Source: CAVDRM01 sp963626285 (lineage in GTDB: Bacteria > Bacillota > Clostridia > Christensenellales > Aristaeellaceae). Taken from it: a stretch of DNA of 64,000 nt. Below the pieces are notes generated by a model that made no database searches, was not told where the DNA came from, and saw nothing but the letters and a program-made list of their open reading frames with translations. This document shows positions 52,038 through 59,685 of this stretch, piece after piece (the stretch's first letter is position 1; every line of letters begins with the position of its first letter). The DNA is taken from NCBI GenBank assembly GCA_963626285.1, contig CAVFWQ010000001.1:17739-81738 (forward strand), read 5' to 3'. The position numbers and the translations under genes were made by a program.

Positions 52038-53399
52038 TCACTTCGCCGCCAGCTTTAAGATGGCATAGGTGAAAATCCGCAGATTCTTTTTCAGGCTGTC
52101 AACGGAGATATATTCATCCGCCTGATGCGCCATTTCCTGTTCGCCGGGGAAGAGCGCGCCGAAGGCCACGCCTTCCTCCAGGCATTTGGCGTAGGTGCCG
52201 CCGCCGATGGCAAAGGCATAGCCCGGCTGCCCCGTCACCTCGGTGTAGGCGCTCAGGAGGCTCTGCACCAGCTCGCTGTCCGCGTCCACATAGTGCGCGT
52301 CATGGCCGCCCAAGCCGACGACCCGCACATCGGGCAGGCTGCGGCCGATCATCTTCACCAGCGCATCGGGGTCAGCCAGAATGGGGCAGCGGATATCCAG
52401 GGTGGCAAAGACCTTGTCCCTGTCCACGCGGATGATGCCCATGCTGCACGTCAGCTTGCCGGACACCTTGTCCTCCATCTGAATTTTCAGCCCCTCGCCG
52501 TCATAGGTCAGGCCGATCTTGTCCGCCAGCGACGCCAGCATGCCCTTCACGCCCAGCTTTTTCAGCACCAGCAGCATCTGCCCGATGGCGTTGCGGCCAT
52601 ACTCCGGCATGGCGGCATGACCCGGAACGCCCTCCGTATGGATGCGGACAGCGCCGTCTTCCACCCGCGCATCAACGGGGAAGCCGAAATCCGTGCCGTT
52701 GATCCGGTCTGCCAGCGCCTGACCGCCCGCGACCACGGCGACGGCCTGACCGGGGATGACGTTGTAGCGCTCGCCCACGTTGAAAGACAGCACCTCCAGC
52801 CCGCTGCGGTCGTTTTCGCCGTGCAGCTCGACATGCAGGCCACCCTTTTCAATGTTGATGAGCGGGTAATCCGCGTCCGGAGAAAAGCCCTGACGCGGCA
52901 TTTCGACCTTGGTCTTGTAATAATCGATATCCGCCCAGCCGCTCTCCTCGTCCGTGCCGAGGATGAGGCGCACCTTGCGCTTTAAGGGAACGCCGGAAAG
53001 CTGCACGGCCTTCATCGCATACAGCGCCGCCGCAACGGGACCCTTGTCGTCCGCCGTGCCGCGGCCGAAGATTTTCCCGTCCGAAATCTCGGCGGAAAAG
53101 GGCTGCTTCGTCCAGCCGTCGCCCACGGGGACGACATCCAGGTGCCCCAAGATCGCCAGCGCGTCTTTCGTATCTCCCTCGCCCAAATCGGCATGGCCGG
53201 CATAGCCGTCCACGTTCTCCGTCCGAAAGCCCAGCTCCTCGCAGGTCTTCAGCGCCAGATCCAGCGCCTCCCGCGCCGGACGGCCAAAGGGTGCGCCGTC
53301 CTCCGGCTCTCCCTTCACGCTCGGCACGCGAATCCACTTGCACAAGGTATCCAGCATGGGCTGCTCCAGGGACGCGATGATTTTCTCCATATCCTGCAT
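52038..53399 (-). CDS. pepV: M20-family dipeptidase, PepV/Sapep type
   Basis: This cytoplasmic zinc dipeptidase (453 aa) has metal ligands in GHLDVVPVGDGW (His), GRGTADDKGP (Asp), GTDEESGWADIDYY (Glu pair) and SPDADYPLINIEKG. A lid domain insert lies in the middle, as in PepV. AAGGAGG is 9 bp before ATG 53399. It is the last gene of a five-gene operon. It may process peptides imported by an Opp system; that link is inference. Confidence 0.87.
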   Translation of the reverse strand: MQDMEKIIASLEQPMLDTLCKWIRVPSVKGEPEDGAPFGRPAREALDLALKTCEELGFRTENVDGYAGHADLGEGDTKDALAILGHLDVVPVGDGWTKQPFSAEISDGKIFGRGTADDKGPVAAALYAMKAVQLSGVPLKRKVRLILGTDEESGWADIDYYKTKVEMPRQGFSPDADYPLINIEKGGLHVELHGENDRSGLEVLSFNVGERYNVIPGQAVAVVAGGQALADRINGTDFGFPVDARVEDGAVRIHTEGVPGHAAMPEYGRNAIGQMLLVLKKLGVKGMLASLADKIGLTYDGEGLKIQMEDKVSGKLTCSMGIIRVDRDKVFATLDIRCPILADPDALVKMIGRSLPDVRVVGLGGHDAHYVDADSELVQSLLSAYTEVTGQPGYAFAIGGGTYAKCLEEGVAFGALFPGEQEMAHQADEYISVDSLKKNLRIFTYAILKLAAK

Positions 53400-53413
53400 A
53401 GGTCATATCCTCC

Positions 53414-54580
53414 TTATTCATTCACGGCGTCTGCCAAACGCCTCATTCCCTCTTCCAGCTGCGCGCGCGGGCAGCCGAAGTTGACGCGCACAAAGCCGTC
53501 CCCTTCCCTGCCGAAGAACGTGCCGGACGTGAACGCCACGCCGTGCGCAGCGGCCTTCTGCATGATTTCCTCGGTCGTCAGGCCGTAGGCGGTCATATCC
53601 AGCCACGCCAGATAGGTCGCCTCCACGGGGGTCATTTGAGCCTTGGGGAGCAGACGGGCGACCATGCCCCTGAGCGCCTCGGCATTGTCTTTCAGATATA
53701 TCAGCAGCGCGTCCAGCCAGTCATCGCACCGCAAATAGGCGGCGCGGGTCGCGCAGAGGGCGAAAATGTTGCCGCAGGCCGCGCCGGTGCGCCGCAGTTC
53801 GTCCTTCATCCGCTCCAGCACTTCCTTGTTTCTGGAAATGGCCATTGCCTGCTGAAGCCCGGCGATGTTGAAGGTCTTGCTGGCGCTCATGAAGCACAGC
53901 GCCTTGTCCTCCGGCGCGGCCAACTCCAAAATAGAGACGAAGCGATGGGGCGCATACACGAACTCCGCATGGATCTCATCCGCCACCAGCACGGCATCGT
54001 AGGCGCGGATGAGGGAAAGCACCCTTTGAAGCTCCTCCTTCGTCCAGACGCGGGAAACGGGGTTATGCGGGCTGCAAAGCAGCACCAGCTTAACGCCGCT
54101 CTTTAAAATCTCCTCCAGCCTCGCAAAGTCGATGAAGTAGCGCCCGTTTTCGTCCTTTTTCAGTTCGCAGCGCTCCGTCACGCGGCCGTTATCCTCAACG
54201 GAACAATAGAAAGGGCCGTAGACGGGCGTGAAAATGCACACGCGGTCGCCCTCTTTGCTGAAGGCGCGGACGGCGTTGCGCAGCCCCGTCACCACGCAGG
54301 GCATCATCGCCGTCTCCTCCGGCTTCAAAGCGATGGCATGGCGGCGCATGACAAAGTCGCACAGCGCCTGCGCGTCCTCCTCCCCCGCCATGGTATAGCC
54401 GTAGCAGGGATGGGCGGCGCGTTCTGAAACAGCCTGACGAATCGGCTCTGCGCACGCAAAGTCCATATCGGCGACCCACAGCGGAATCGTGTCCCCGGGG
54501 CAGACCAATGCGTCATCCCATTTTTCGCAGGCGGTGTTCCGCCTGTCCAAGCCCTTGTCGAAAAACTCCCGATTGTACAT
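53414..54580 (-). CDS. PatB/MalY-type aminotransferase (cystathionine beta-lyase)
   Basis: The product (388 aa) is a fold-type I PLP enzyme with the MalY/PatB pattern: PLWVADMDFACAEPI, CSPHNPVSRVWTKEEL, DEIHAEFVY and the PLP lysine in SASKTFNIAGLQQA. Such enzymes cleave cystathionine or cysteine conjugates; E. coli MalY also modulates the maltose regulon. Its ATG overlaps the upstream methyltransferase stop (TAATG), and GAAGGAG lies 11 bp upstream. Confidence 0.86.
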   Translation of the reverse strand: MYNREFFDKGLDRRNTACEKWDDALVCPGDTIPLWVADMDFACAEPIRQAVSERAAHPCYGYTMAGEEDAQALCDFVMRRHAIALKPEETAMMPCVVTGLRNAVRAFSKEGDRVCIFTPVYGPFYCSVEDNGRVTERCELKKDENGRYFIDFARLEEILKSGVKLVLLCSPHNPVSRVWTKEELQRVLSLIRAYDAVLVADEIHAEFVYAPHRFVSILELAAPEDKALCFMSASKTFNIAGLQQAMAISRNKEVLERMKDELRRTGAACGNIFALCATRAAYLRCDDWLDALLIYLKDNAEALRGMVARLLPKAQMTPVEATYLAWLDMTAYGLTTEEIMQKAAAHGVAFTSGTFFGREGDGFVRVNFGCPRAQLEEGMRRLADAVNE

Positions 54581-55179
54581 TACTGCTTTGCTCCTTCATG
54601 CATACACTTGAGAACCCAGAAGCCGCCGCTTTTGTCAACGGCCTCCACATCGGAAAACAGCGTGCGCAGATATTTTTCGGCGCTCTGCGCTCCCTGCTGC
54701 CTGCGAATGACAATGAACAGCGCGCCGCCAGTCTTCAGCCGTCCGGCGCTTTCCTTAAACAGCCTGTAAATAACGTCCTTGCCGGCGCGGATGGGCGGAT
54801 TGGTGAGGATAAAATCAAATGCCCCATCCACCTGCTCAAGCCCGTCGCTTTCGACGACCTGAACCGAAACGCCGTTGCGCACGGCATTTTCTTGAGCGAG
54901 CGCCAGCGCCCTTGTGTTGACGTCCGACAGCACCGTTTCCGTCTGATAGCGCTTGGCGATGCTGATGCCGACCGCGCCGAAGCCGCAGCCCAGATCCAGC
55001 ACCCGTCCGAAAAGCGGCGGCAGCGCCTGCAAAAGCGTCCGTGTGCCGAAATCGACCTCTCCGCGGGAAAAAACGCCGGAATCAGTCGCAAAAAAAAGCG
55101 CCTGCCCGCGATAGGAAAAAGCGCACTCGGCGGGACGGCTCCTGCTGTCCGGCTCACGCGCAAAATACTGCTGGCTCAT
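54580..55179 (-). CDS. RsmC-like class I SAM-dependent methyltransferase
   Basis: This 199-residue protein has motif I VLDLGCGFGAVGIS and the catalytic NPPIRAG expected of N2-guanine rRNA methyltransferases (RsmC/YbxB group). The N-terminal half keeps the short FSYRGQALFFATDSGVFSRGEVD lead typical of the single-domain form. Target is probably 16S rRNA guanine. Start overlaps the rsuA-type stop (ATGA). Confidence 0.84.
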   Translation of the reverse strand: MSQQYFAREPDSRSRPAECAFSYRGQALFFATDSGVFSRGEVDFGTRTLLQALPPLFGRVLDLGCGFGAVGISIAKRYQTETVLSDVNTRALALAQENAVRNGVSVQVVESDGLEQVDGAFDFILTNPPIRAGKDVIYRLFKESAGRLKTGGALFIVIRRQQGAQSAEKYLRTLFSDVEAVDKSGGFWVLKCMHEGAKQ

Positions 55180-55883
55180 TCCTTCATGCGCGCCGCTGCA
55201 TAGAGCGCGGCGGCTTCCTCCTCGCTGAGTTCTCTGTACTGCCCCTCGGAGAGCGTTTCATCCAATGCAAGCGGACCGAAGGACAGGCGCTTGAGCGCCA
55301 GCGTTTCATGGCCGACGGCATGGAGCATCCGCTTCACCTGATGGAATTTTCCCTCCGACACTGTGATTTTCGCCGTATCGGGCGAAAGGATCTGAAGCAG
55401 GGCAGGCAGGGCGTCAAAGTCCTTAAAATGAAGCCCCTCGGAAAAGGCTTTGCAGTCCTCCTCCCTGAGCGGCGTGTCCGTTTTCGCCAGATAGACCTTT
55501 TTAATGTCGGACTTGGGCGACAAAAGCCTGTGCGCCAGCATCCCGTCCGTGGTCAAAAGCAGCAGGCCGGTCGTGTCCTTGTCCAGCCGTCCGATTGGCA
55601 TACACCCAAGCGTCCCGTAAACCGGCGGGAGGATGTCCATCACCGTGCGCTGCCGCCTGTCGTCCGCCGCCGTCAGCACGCCGGAGGGCTTGTTCAGCAT
55701 CAGATGCCTTGTAAGGCGCGTGTCCAGCGCCTTTCCGTCCACCAAAACGTCGCGCCCGTCCGTATGCGCGGAGGGGTCGGTGACCTTTTCCCCGCCGACC
55801 GTCACGCGCCCCGTGCGGACCAGCCGCTGCACCTGAGTCCTTGTGCCGACGGCAAGCAGGCAAAGCAGTCTGTCAAGCCGCAT
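55176..55883 (-). CDS. 16S rRNA pseudouridine synthase, RsuA/RluB family
   Basis: This 235-residue enzyme has an N-terminal S4 RNA-binding domain (MRLDRLLCLLAVGTRTQVQRLVRTGRVTV) and a catalytic domain with the essential Asp in GRLDKDTTGLLLLTTDG. KPSGVLTA and KFHQVKRMLHAVG are the flanking family motifs. Size fits RsuA. Start overlaps the preceding membrane-protein gene by 11 bp. Exact uridine target not deducible. Confidence 0.88.
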   Translation of the reverse strand: MRLDRLLCLLAVGTRTQVQRLVRTGRVTVGGEKVTDPSAHTDGRDVLVDGKALDTRLTRHLMLNKPSGVLTAADDRRQRTVMDILPPVYGTLGCMPIGRLDKDTTGLLLLTTDGMLAHRLLSPKSDIKKVYLAKTDTPLREEDCKAFSEGLHFKDFDALPALLQILSPDTAKITVSEGKFHQVKRMLHAVGHETLALKRLSFGPLALDETLSEGQYRELSEEEAAALYAAARMKE

Positions 55884-56724
55884 CCTTTTCCTCCAGCCGT
55901 ACGCAGAGCCGCGCCGTGCGCCATTTGCGCACGATGAAGGCAGGGCAATAAAGGAAGAGGAAAATCAGCGCCAAATAGACCGCCATTTCGTTGCTCATCA
56001 GCGTTTTCAGCCTGTCCATCGCATCCATCGCCAGCGACATGAAGCCCTTGTCAAACGAAAGGTCGAGAACGGCCGCCATTCCCAGCACAGCCGCCCATGC
56101 GAGCAGGGCGGGAAGCGCCAGAGAGAAATTCGTCAGGGAAAGGCGGAAAAGCGCGCCCCCGTTGTTCTTTTTGATGCGTTTAGCCTGCGCCCCGTTCGGA
56201 AAATAGTCCAGCAGCCTGTCCCGATGCCAAAGGAGCGCCAGCACAAGGGCAAACAGCATCAGCGCCAGAAAAAGCAGCGCCGCGCCGCGGTCATAGCTGC
56301 CGCCGACCAGCGCGCCGAGCTGCTTTAAGATGCTCAGCGACTTAAAATTGCCGATGAAAAAAATGTACAGCCATGCGCCCGCCGTCACCAAAAAGAGCAG
56401 CAGCGCGGGCAGCACCCGAAAGAGCCGCCAAAGCCCGCGCATGACGGACGCGCCGTAGGAAAAGCCCTGTCCGCCGCTCCCGCAGATTTTTTTGCATTGA
56501 TGCAGCCGAAACAGGCGCTCCGGCCAGCAGAGCAGCAGAAAAAGAAGCAGCGAAGCACCCATGCGGATGCCAAGCGCCGCCTGTCTGGAAACGGAAAGCC
56601 CGTCCGTCCAGCCCGCAAACAGAAGGGGCGACAGCGCCAGAAAGCGCACCGCAACAAACAGGAGGGTCAGCAGAAGCATTTTCGCCGCATTGACCCCCTG
56701 CATCGCCTGTTCCTGCTCCCGCAT
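55873..56724 (-). CDS. Unknown polytopic membrane protein
   Basis: I recognise no family. The 283-residue protein has about six hydrophobic stretches: MLLLTLLFVAVRFLALSPLLF, ALGIRMGASLLLFLLLCW, LWRLFRVLPALLLFLVTAGAW, AALLFLALMLFALVLALLW, LALPALLAWAAVLGMAAVL and AVYLALIFLFLYCPAFIV. A cytoplasmic basic loop (RDRLLDYFPNGAQAKRIKKNN) lies between helices four and five. GGAGGG is 8 bp before ATG 56724, and a good promoter precedes it. It heads an operon of RNA modification and amino-acid genes, which does not reveal its role. Confidence 0.7.
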   Translation of the reverse strand: MREQEQAMQGVNAAKMLLLTLLFVAVRFLALSPLLFAGWTDGLSVSRQAALGIRMGASLLLFLLLCWPERLFRLHQCKKICGSGGQGFSYGASVMRGLWRLFRVLPALLLFLVTAGAWLYIFFIGNFKSLSILKQLGALVGGSYDRGAALLFLALMLFALVLALLWHRDRLLDYFPNGAQAKRIKKNNGGALFRLSLTNFSLALPALLAWAAVLGMAAVLDLSFDKGFMSLAMDAMDRLKTLMSNEMAVYLALIFLFLYCPAFIVRKWRTARLCVRLEEKDAA

Positions 56725-56753
56725 CCTGCATGCCCTCCTTTTTTCGTTCCTAT

Positions 56754-56782
56754 ATTATAGCGAAACGGCATGAAAAAAGCAA
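56754..56782 (-). promoter_or_regulatory. Promoter of the membrane protein-rsuA-rsmC-patB-pepV operon
   Basis: TTGCTT, 17-bp spacer, TATAAT on the minus strand. A MITE-like element ends 10-20 bp further upstream. Confidence 0.65.
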
Positions 56783-56800
56783 CAGAAAAGCACGGCCTTC

Positions 56801-56951
56801 CACGGAAATCAATTTTCAGAATAATTATTCATTCAAGGCGGAAGTTTTCTTAAAATCTATGATTTTTCATCATGAAAAACCTACTTTTCGGCGATTTATG
56901 CTGCAAGCAAAAGTGCAAAACGCATAGATATTCACAAAATTGATTTCCGTG
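56801..56951. mobile_element. MITE-like element with 16-bp TIRs and 9-bp target duplication
   Basis: Perfect 16-bp terminal inverted repeats CACGGAAATCAATTTT (56801-56816) and AAAATTGATTTCCGTG (56936-56951). Each end is flanked directly by ACGGCCTTC (56792-56800 and 56952-56960), a 9-bp target-site duplication. The 151-bp element is much richer in A+T than its surroundings, contains no ORF, and has a central 8-bp hairpin (TTTTTCAT-C-ATGAAAAA, 56863-56879). It must have been moved by a transposase encoded elsewhere; 9-bp duplications are known for several IS4- and IS5-type groups. Confidence 0.85.
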
Positions 56952-56961
56952 ACGGCCTTCA

Positions 56962-56981
56962 ATGAAAAGCCGCGCTTTCAT
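56962..56981 (-). terminator. Weak stem-loop after the hydrogenase gene
   Basis: ATGAAAGC-GCG-GCTTTTCAT, one bulged base, right after the hydrogenase stop. The T-run is short. The nearby MITE may have displaced a better terminator. Confidence 0.35.
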
Positions 56982-56983
56982 GC

Positions 56984-58405
56984 TCATTTCAGTACGGAAA
57001 CGGCATCCAGAATGGTCTTCTCGTGCGCCTCCATGCCGTATTTATCCACCTCGGCCTTGTTCTTTTCGCCGTGGGTGAGGCAGCCGGCGCCGCCGATGCA
57101 GCCGCCGATGCAGGCCATGCCCTCGATGAAATTCGCGTCCAAGGCGTTCCTGCTCTTTTTGAGCAGCGCCAGCTTGCAGGCTTCGATGCCGTCGCAGGCG
57201 CAGGGCTTTAAGTCAAATTCGATGTTCTGCTCCTTGAGCCCCTCCTGCACGGCGTCGGTCAGGCCGCCGCTCCTTGCGAAAATGCGGCCGTAGTAGGAGG
57301 CGTTGTCCAAAAGCTCCTCCGAAAGGGTGGTGATGTCGATGTCGCGGCTGTCAAAGAGCGCCTGGAGCTCTTCAAAGGTCAGCACCGCGTCGATATAGGG
57401 CTTCACGGTGTCCAGCTGCGCCTCGGCCTTTTTCGCCGTGCAGGGGCCGATGAACACGGTCTTTGCATTCGGCGTATTGTCCTTGATGTACTTGGCCAGC
57501 GCCGCCATCGGGGACAGGTTGTGCGACACATAGGGCAGAAGCTGCGGGAAGGCGCTCTTTACATAGCTGACGAACGCCGGACAGCAGGAGGATGTCAAAA
57601 AGCCCTTCTCCGCCAGCTCCTTTGATTCGGTCTGCGCCACCATGTCCGCGCCCAAGGCGGCCTCCACCACGGTGAAAAAGCCCAGCGCCTTGAGGCCGCT
57701 GATGACCTGCCCTAATTTGGCGTACCTGAACTGGCTGGAGATGGACGGCGCAACGAGGGCGTAAATCTTATAATTCCTGTTCTGCTCGCTTTTTTTAATC
57801 AGGTCGATGACATTCAGGATAAAGGACCTGTCCGTGATCGCCCCGAACGGGCACTGATACACGCACGCGCCGCAGGCAATGCATTTTTCGTTGTCGATGG
57901 CCGCGGCCTTTTCCTCGTTCATGGAGATGGCCTTCACCTTGCAGGCATTCTGGCAGGGGCGCTTGCGGCTGACGATGGCCGTATACGGGCAGACCTTGGC
58001 GCACGCGCCGCACTCCACGCACAGGTTCTTGTCGATGTGCGCCACATGGTTGTGGTCAAAGGAAATGGCCTTGCGGCGGCAGGCGTCCTCGCACCTGTGC
58101 GCCAAACACCCGCGGCAGGCGTTCGTCACCTCATAGCCGCCCACGGGACATTCGTCACAGGCGATGTCGATGACCTGAATGACGTTCGGATTTTCACTGC
58201 TGCCGCCCATGGCCATCTTGACGCGCTCGCCCAAAATCGCCCGTTCCTTATAAACGCAGCAGCGCATGGTCGGTGTTTTGCCCGGCACGATGATTTTGGG
58301 AATGTCCATCACATTCTCCAGCAACGTATTGCGCCAGGCCTGCCGTGCGACCTCGCGCAGCACCTTGTATTTCAAATGCTGTACTTTTGTGTCAAATTTA
58401 TACAT
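56984..58405 (-). CDS. [FeFe] hydrogenase, group B (TIGR04105 type)
   Basis: This soluble monomeric hydrogenase (473 aa) should evolve or oxidise H2 with ferredoxin. The N-terminal half holds many cysteines for [4Fe-4S] clusters: CDECPVGG, CRGCLAHRCEDAC, CVECGACAKVCP, CIACGACVYQCP. H-cluster motifs are TSSCCPAF (271-278), GPCTAKKAE (320-328) and GMACIGGCIGGAGC (429-442), close to the group A signatures but with group B changes. ATG 58405 has AAGGGGG 6 bp upstream; the 106 extra N-terminal residues of the longer frame are non-coding. It is the last gene of the operon. HydE, HydF and HydG maturases are not in the window. Confidence 0.88.
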   Translation of the reverse strand: MYKFDTKVQHLKYKVLREVARQAWRNTLLENVMDIPKIIVPGKTPTMRCCVYKERAILGERVKMAMGGSSENPNVIQVIDIACDECPVGGYEVTNACRGCLAHRCEDACRRKAISFDHNHVAHIDKNLCVECGACAKVCPYTAIVSRKRPCQNACKVKAISMNEEKAAAIDNEKCIACGACVYQCPFGAITDRSFILNVIDLIKKSEQNRNYKIYALVAPSISSQFRYAKLGQVISGLKALGFFTVVEAALGADMVAQTESKELAEKGFLTSSCCPAFVSYVKSAFPQLLPYVSHNLSPMAALAKYIKDNTPNAKTVFIGPCTAKKAEAQLDTVKPYIDAVLTFEELQALFDSRDIDITTLSEELLDNASYYGRIFARSGGLTDAVQEGLKEQNIEFDLKPCACDGIEACKLALLKKSRNALDANFIEGMACIGGCIGGAGCLTHGEKNKAEVDKYGMEAHEKTILDAVSVLK

Positions 58406-58512
58406 ATTCAGCCCCCTTGGTGGTCGTTGATCGATGCGCCGCCGTCTCCGTCGGAATATACGCCGATTTTCCGCTCCATGTCCGCCGGCGGCGGAGCGCT
58501 TAAACCGAGCGC

Positions 58513-59685
58513 TTAAAAATAGCTTACCTTGATGCGCTTGCCCATCTTCTTCAGGCACTCCGACAGCTCCTGCACCAAATTCATTTTGATAGAGAAATTG
58601 ATCGGCAGGTCGGGGTTTTGGTGCGCGGGGTTGATGGCGCGGCCGACAAAGAAGTTGATGTCCGTCGCCTCCTCGAACAGAAGCCGCGCTATCAGCGAAG
58701 CGCCGTCCTTCTTGAACGCCCACTGGGAATAGGTCTCGTTGTCCTGAAGATAGTCCTTGGCATAGGTCAGCACCTTATTGATGGTGATGACACCCTCCGT
58801 CACCAAATCCACGCCATCCATTTCGGCGATGGGCGGAACGTCGGGGTCTTCAAACTGCATGGTTGGGCGCACGGTGGTGTGCAGATACCGCGCCGCCACG
58901 GACGAGGTCGTGCCGCCGCAGACGATGTGCTTGCCCTCCTTGGAGAAGAACAGGCTCATCATGCGCTCGTCATCATCGCGGTTGGAGGGAGAGCCGAACA
59001 GAAGGTTCATCGGCTCGCGCTTTCTGATGCGGACGACGCAGGCCGTCGCATCGTCGCCCGGCTGATTGCCGTACAGCCGGTTGCATTCGTCCACCAAAAT
59101 GGTCGAGAGCGTTTTGGCCGTGTAGCCGACCGGCACGATGGACTCTAAGAAGGAAATGATGTCCTCCCGCTTCCAGCCGAAATTATACGCCATGCCGATG
59201 CCCGCGTGCGGGCAGCCGTCGCTCATAGCGACAAACACGTCGTTTTCCTGCAGCTTGATGACGGACTTATAAATTTTCTTGCCGCCGATGTTCATTTCCG
59301 TCTTCGGGTAGTCATAATTCTGCTCGCCGCGAATCAGCACGACCAAGGGGTTGTCATACTGCATGATTTCGACCCGCTCATTGTCGATGAGATGCAGGAT
59401 GGTGAAGGTCGAATAGGCAACGCCGCGCACGGAGCAGACCGGCAGGGTGGCCGCGATCGTCCCCACGCAGTCCTCCAAGGACAGCCCCTCGGCCATCATG
59501 GTGGAGATGATTTTGCTGGTCAGGGTGGAGAGGATGCTCGCCTTCACGCCGCTCCCCAGGCCGTCCGCCAGCACGAGCACCTGAGAGCCGTCGCTCTGCT
59601 CCACCAGGTCCACATGGTCGCCGCAGAGCTGCTCGCCGTAATGATTGATGCTTTTATATCCGATATCCGCGCACAGGTCATTCAT
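58513..59685 (-). CDS. PP2C/SpoIIE-family serine phosphatase of the hydrogenase operon
   Basis: The protein (390 aa) has a PP2C-SpoIIE catalytic domain in residues 1-225: VLADGLGSGVKASILS, AYSTFTILHL, MSDGCPHAG and QPGDDATACVVRI supply the metal-binding aspartates. No membrane segments are present, unlike SpoIIE. The C-terminal 165 residues (REPMNLLFGSPSNRDDDERMM to VSYF) form a domain I do not recognise. ATG 59685 has AAGGAG 10 bp upstream and overlaps the sensory hydrogenase stop by 8 bp, so the two are translationally coupled. From general knowledge, group C [FeFe] hydrogenases are often next to such phosphatases. The dephosphorylated target is unknown. Confidence 0.83.
   Translation of the reverse strand: MNDLCADIGYKSINHYGEQLCGDHVDLVEQSDGSQVLVLADGLGSGVKASILSTLTSKIISTMMAEGLSLEDCVGTIAATLPVCSVRGVAYSTFTILHLIDNERVEIMQYDNPLVVLIRGEQNYDYPKTEMNIGGKKIYKSVIKLQENDVFVAMSDGCPHAGIGMAYNFGWKREDIISFLESIVPVGYTAKTLSTILVDECNRLYGNQPGDDATACVVRIRKREPMNLLFGSPSNRDDDERMMSLFFSKEGKHIVCGGTTSSVAARYLHTTVRPTMQFEDPDVPPIAEMDGVDLVTEGVITINKVLTYAKDYLQDNETYSQWAFKKDGASLIARLLFEEATDINFFVGRAINPAHQNPDLPINFSIKMNLVQELSECLKKMGKRIKVSYF

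Noticed and set aside
58513..59685. Sporulation phosphatase SpoIIE
   Set aside because: No membrane-spanning N-terminus and the gene is embedded in a hydrogenase operon; only the catalytic domain family is shared.
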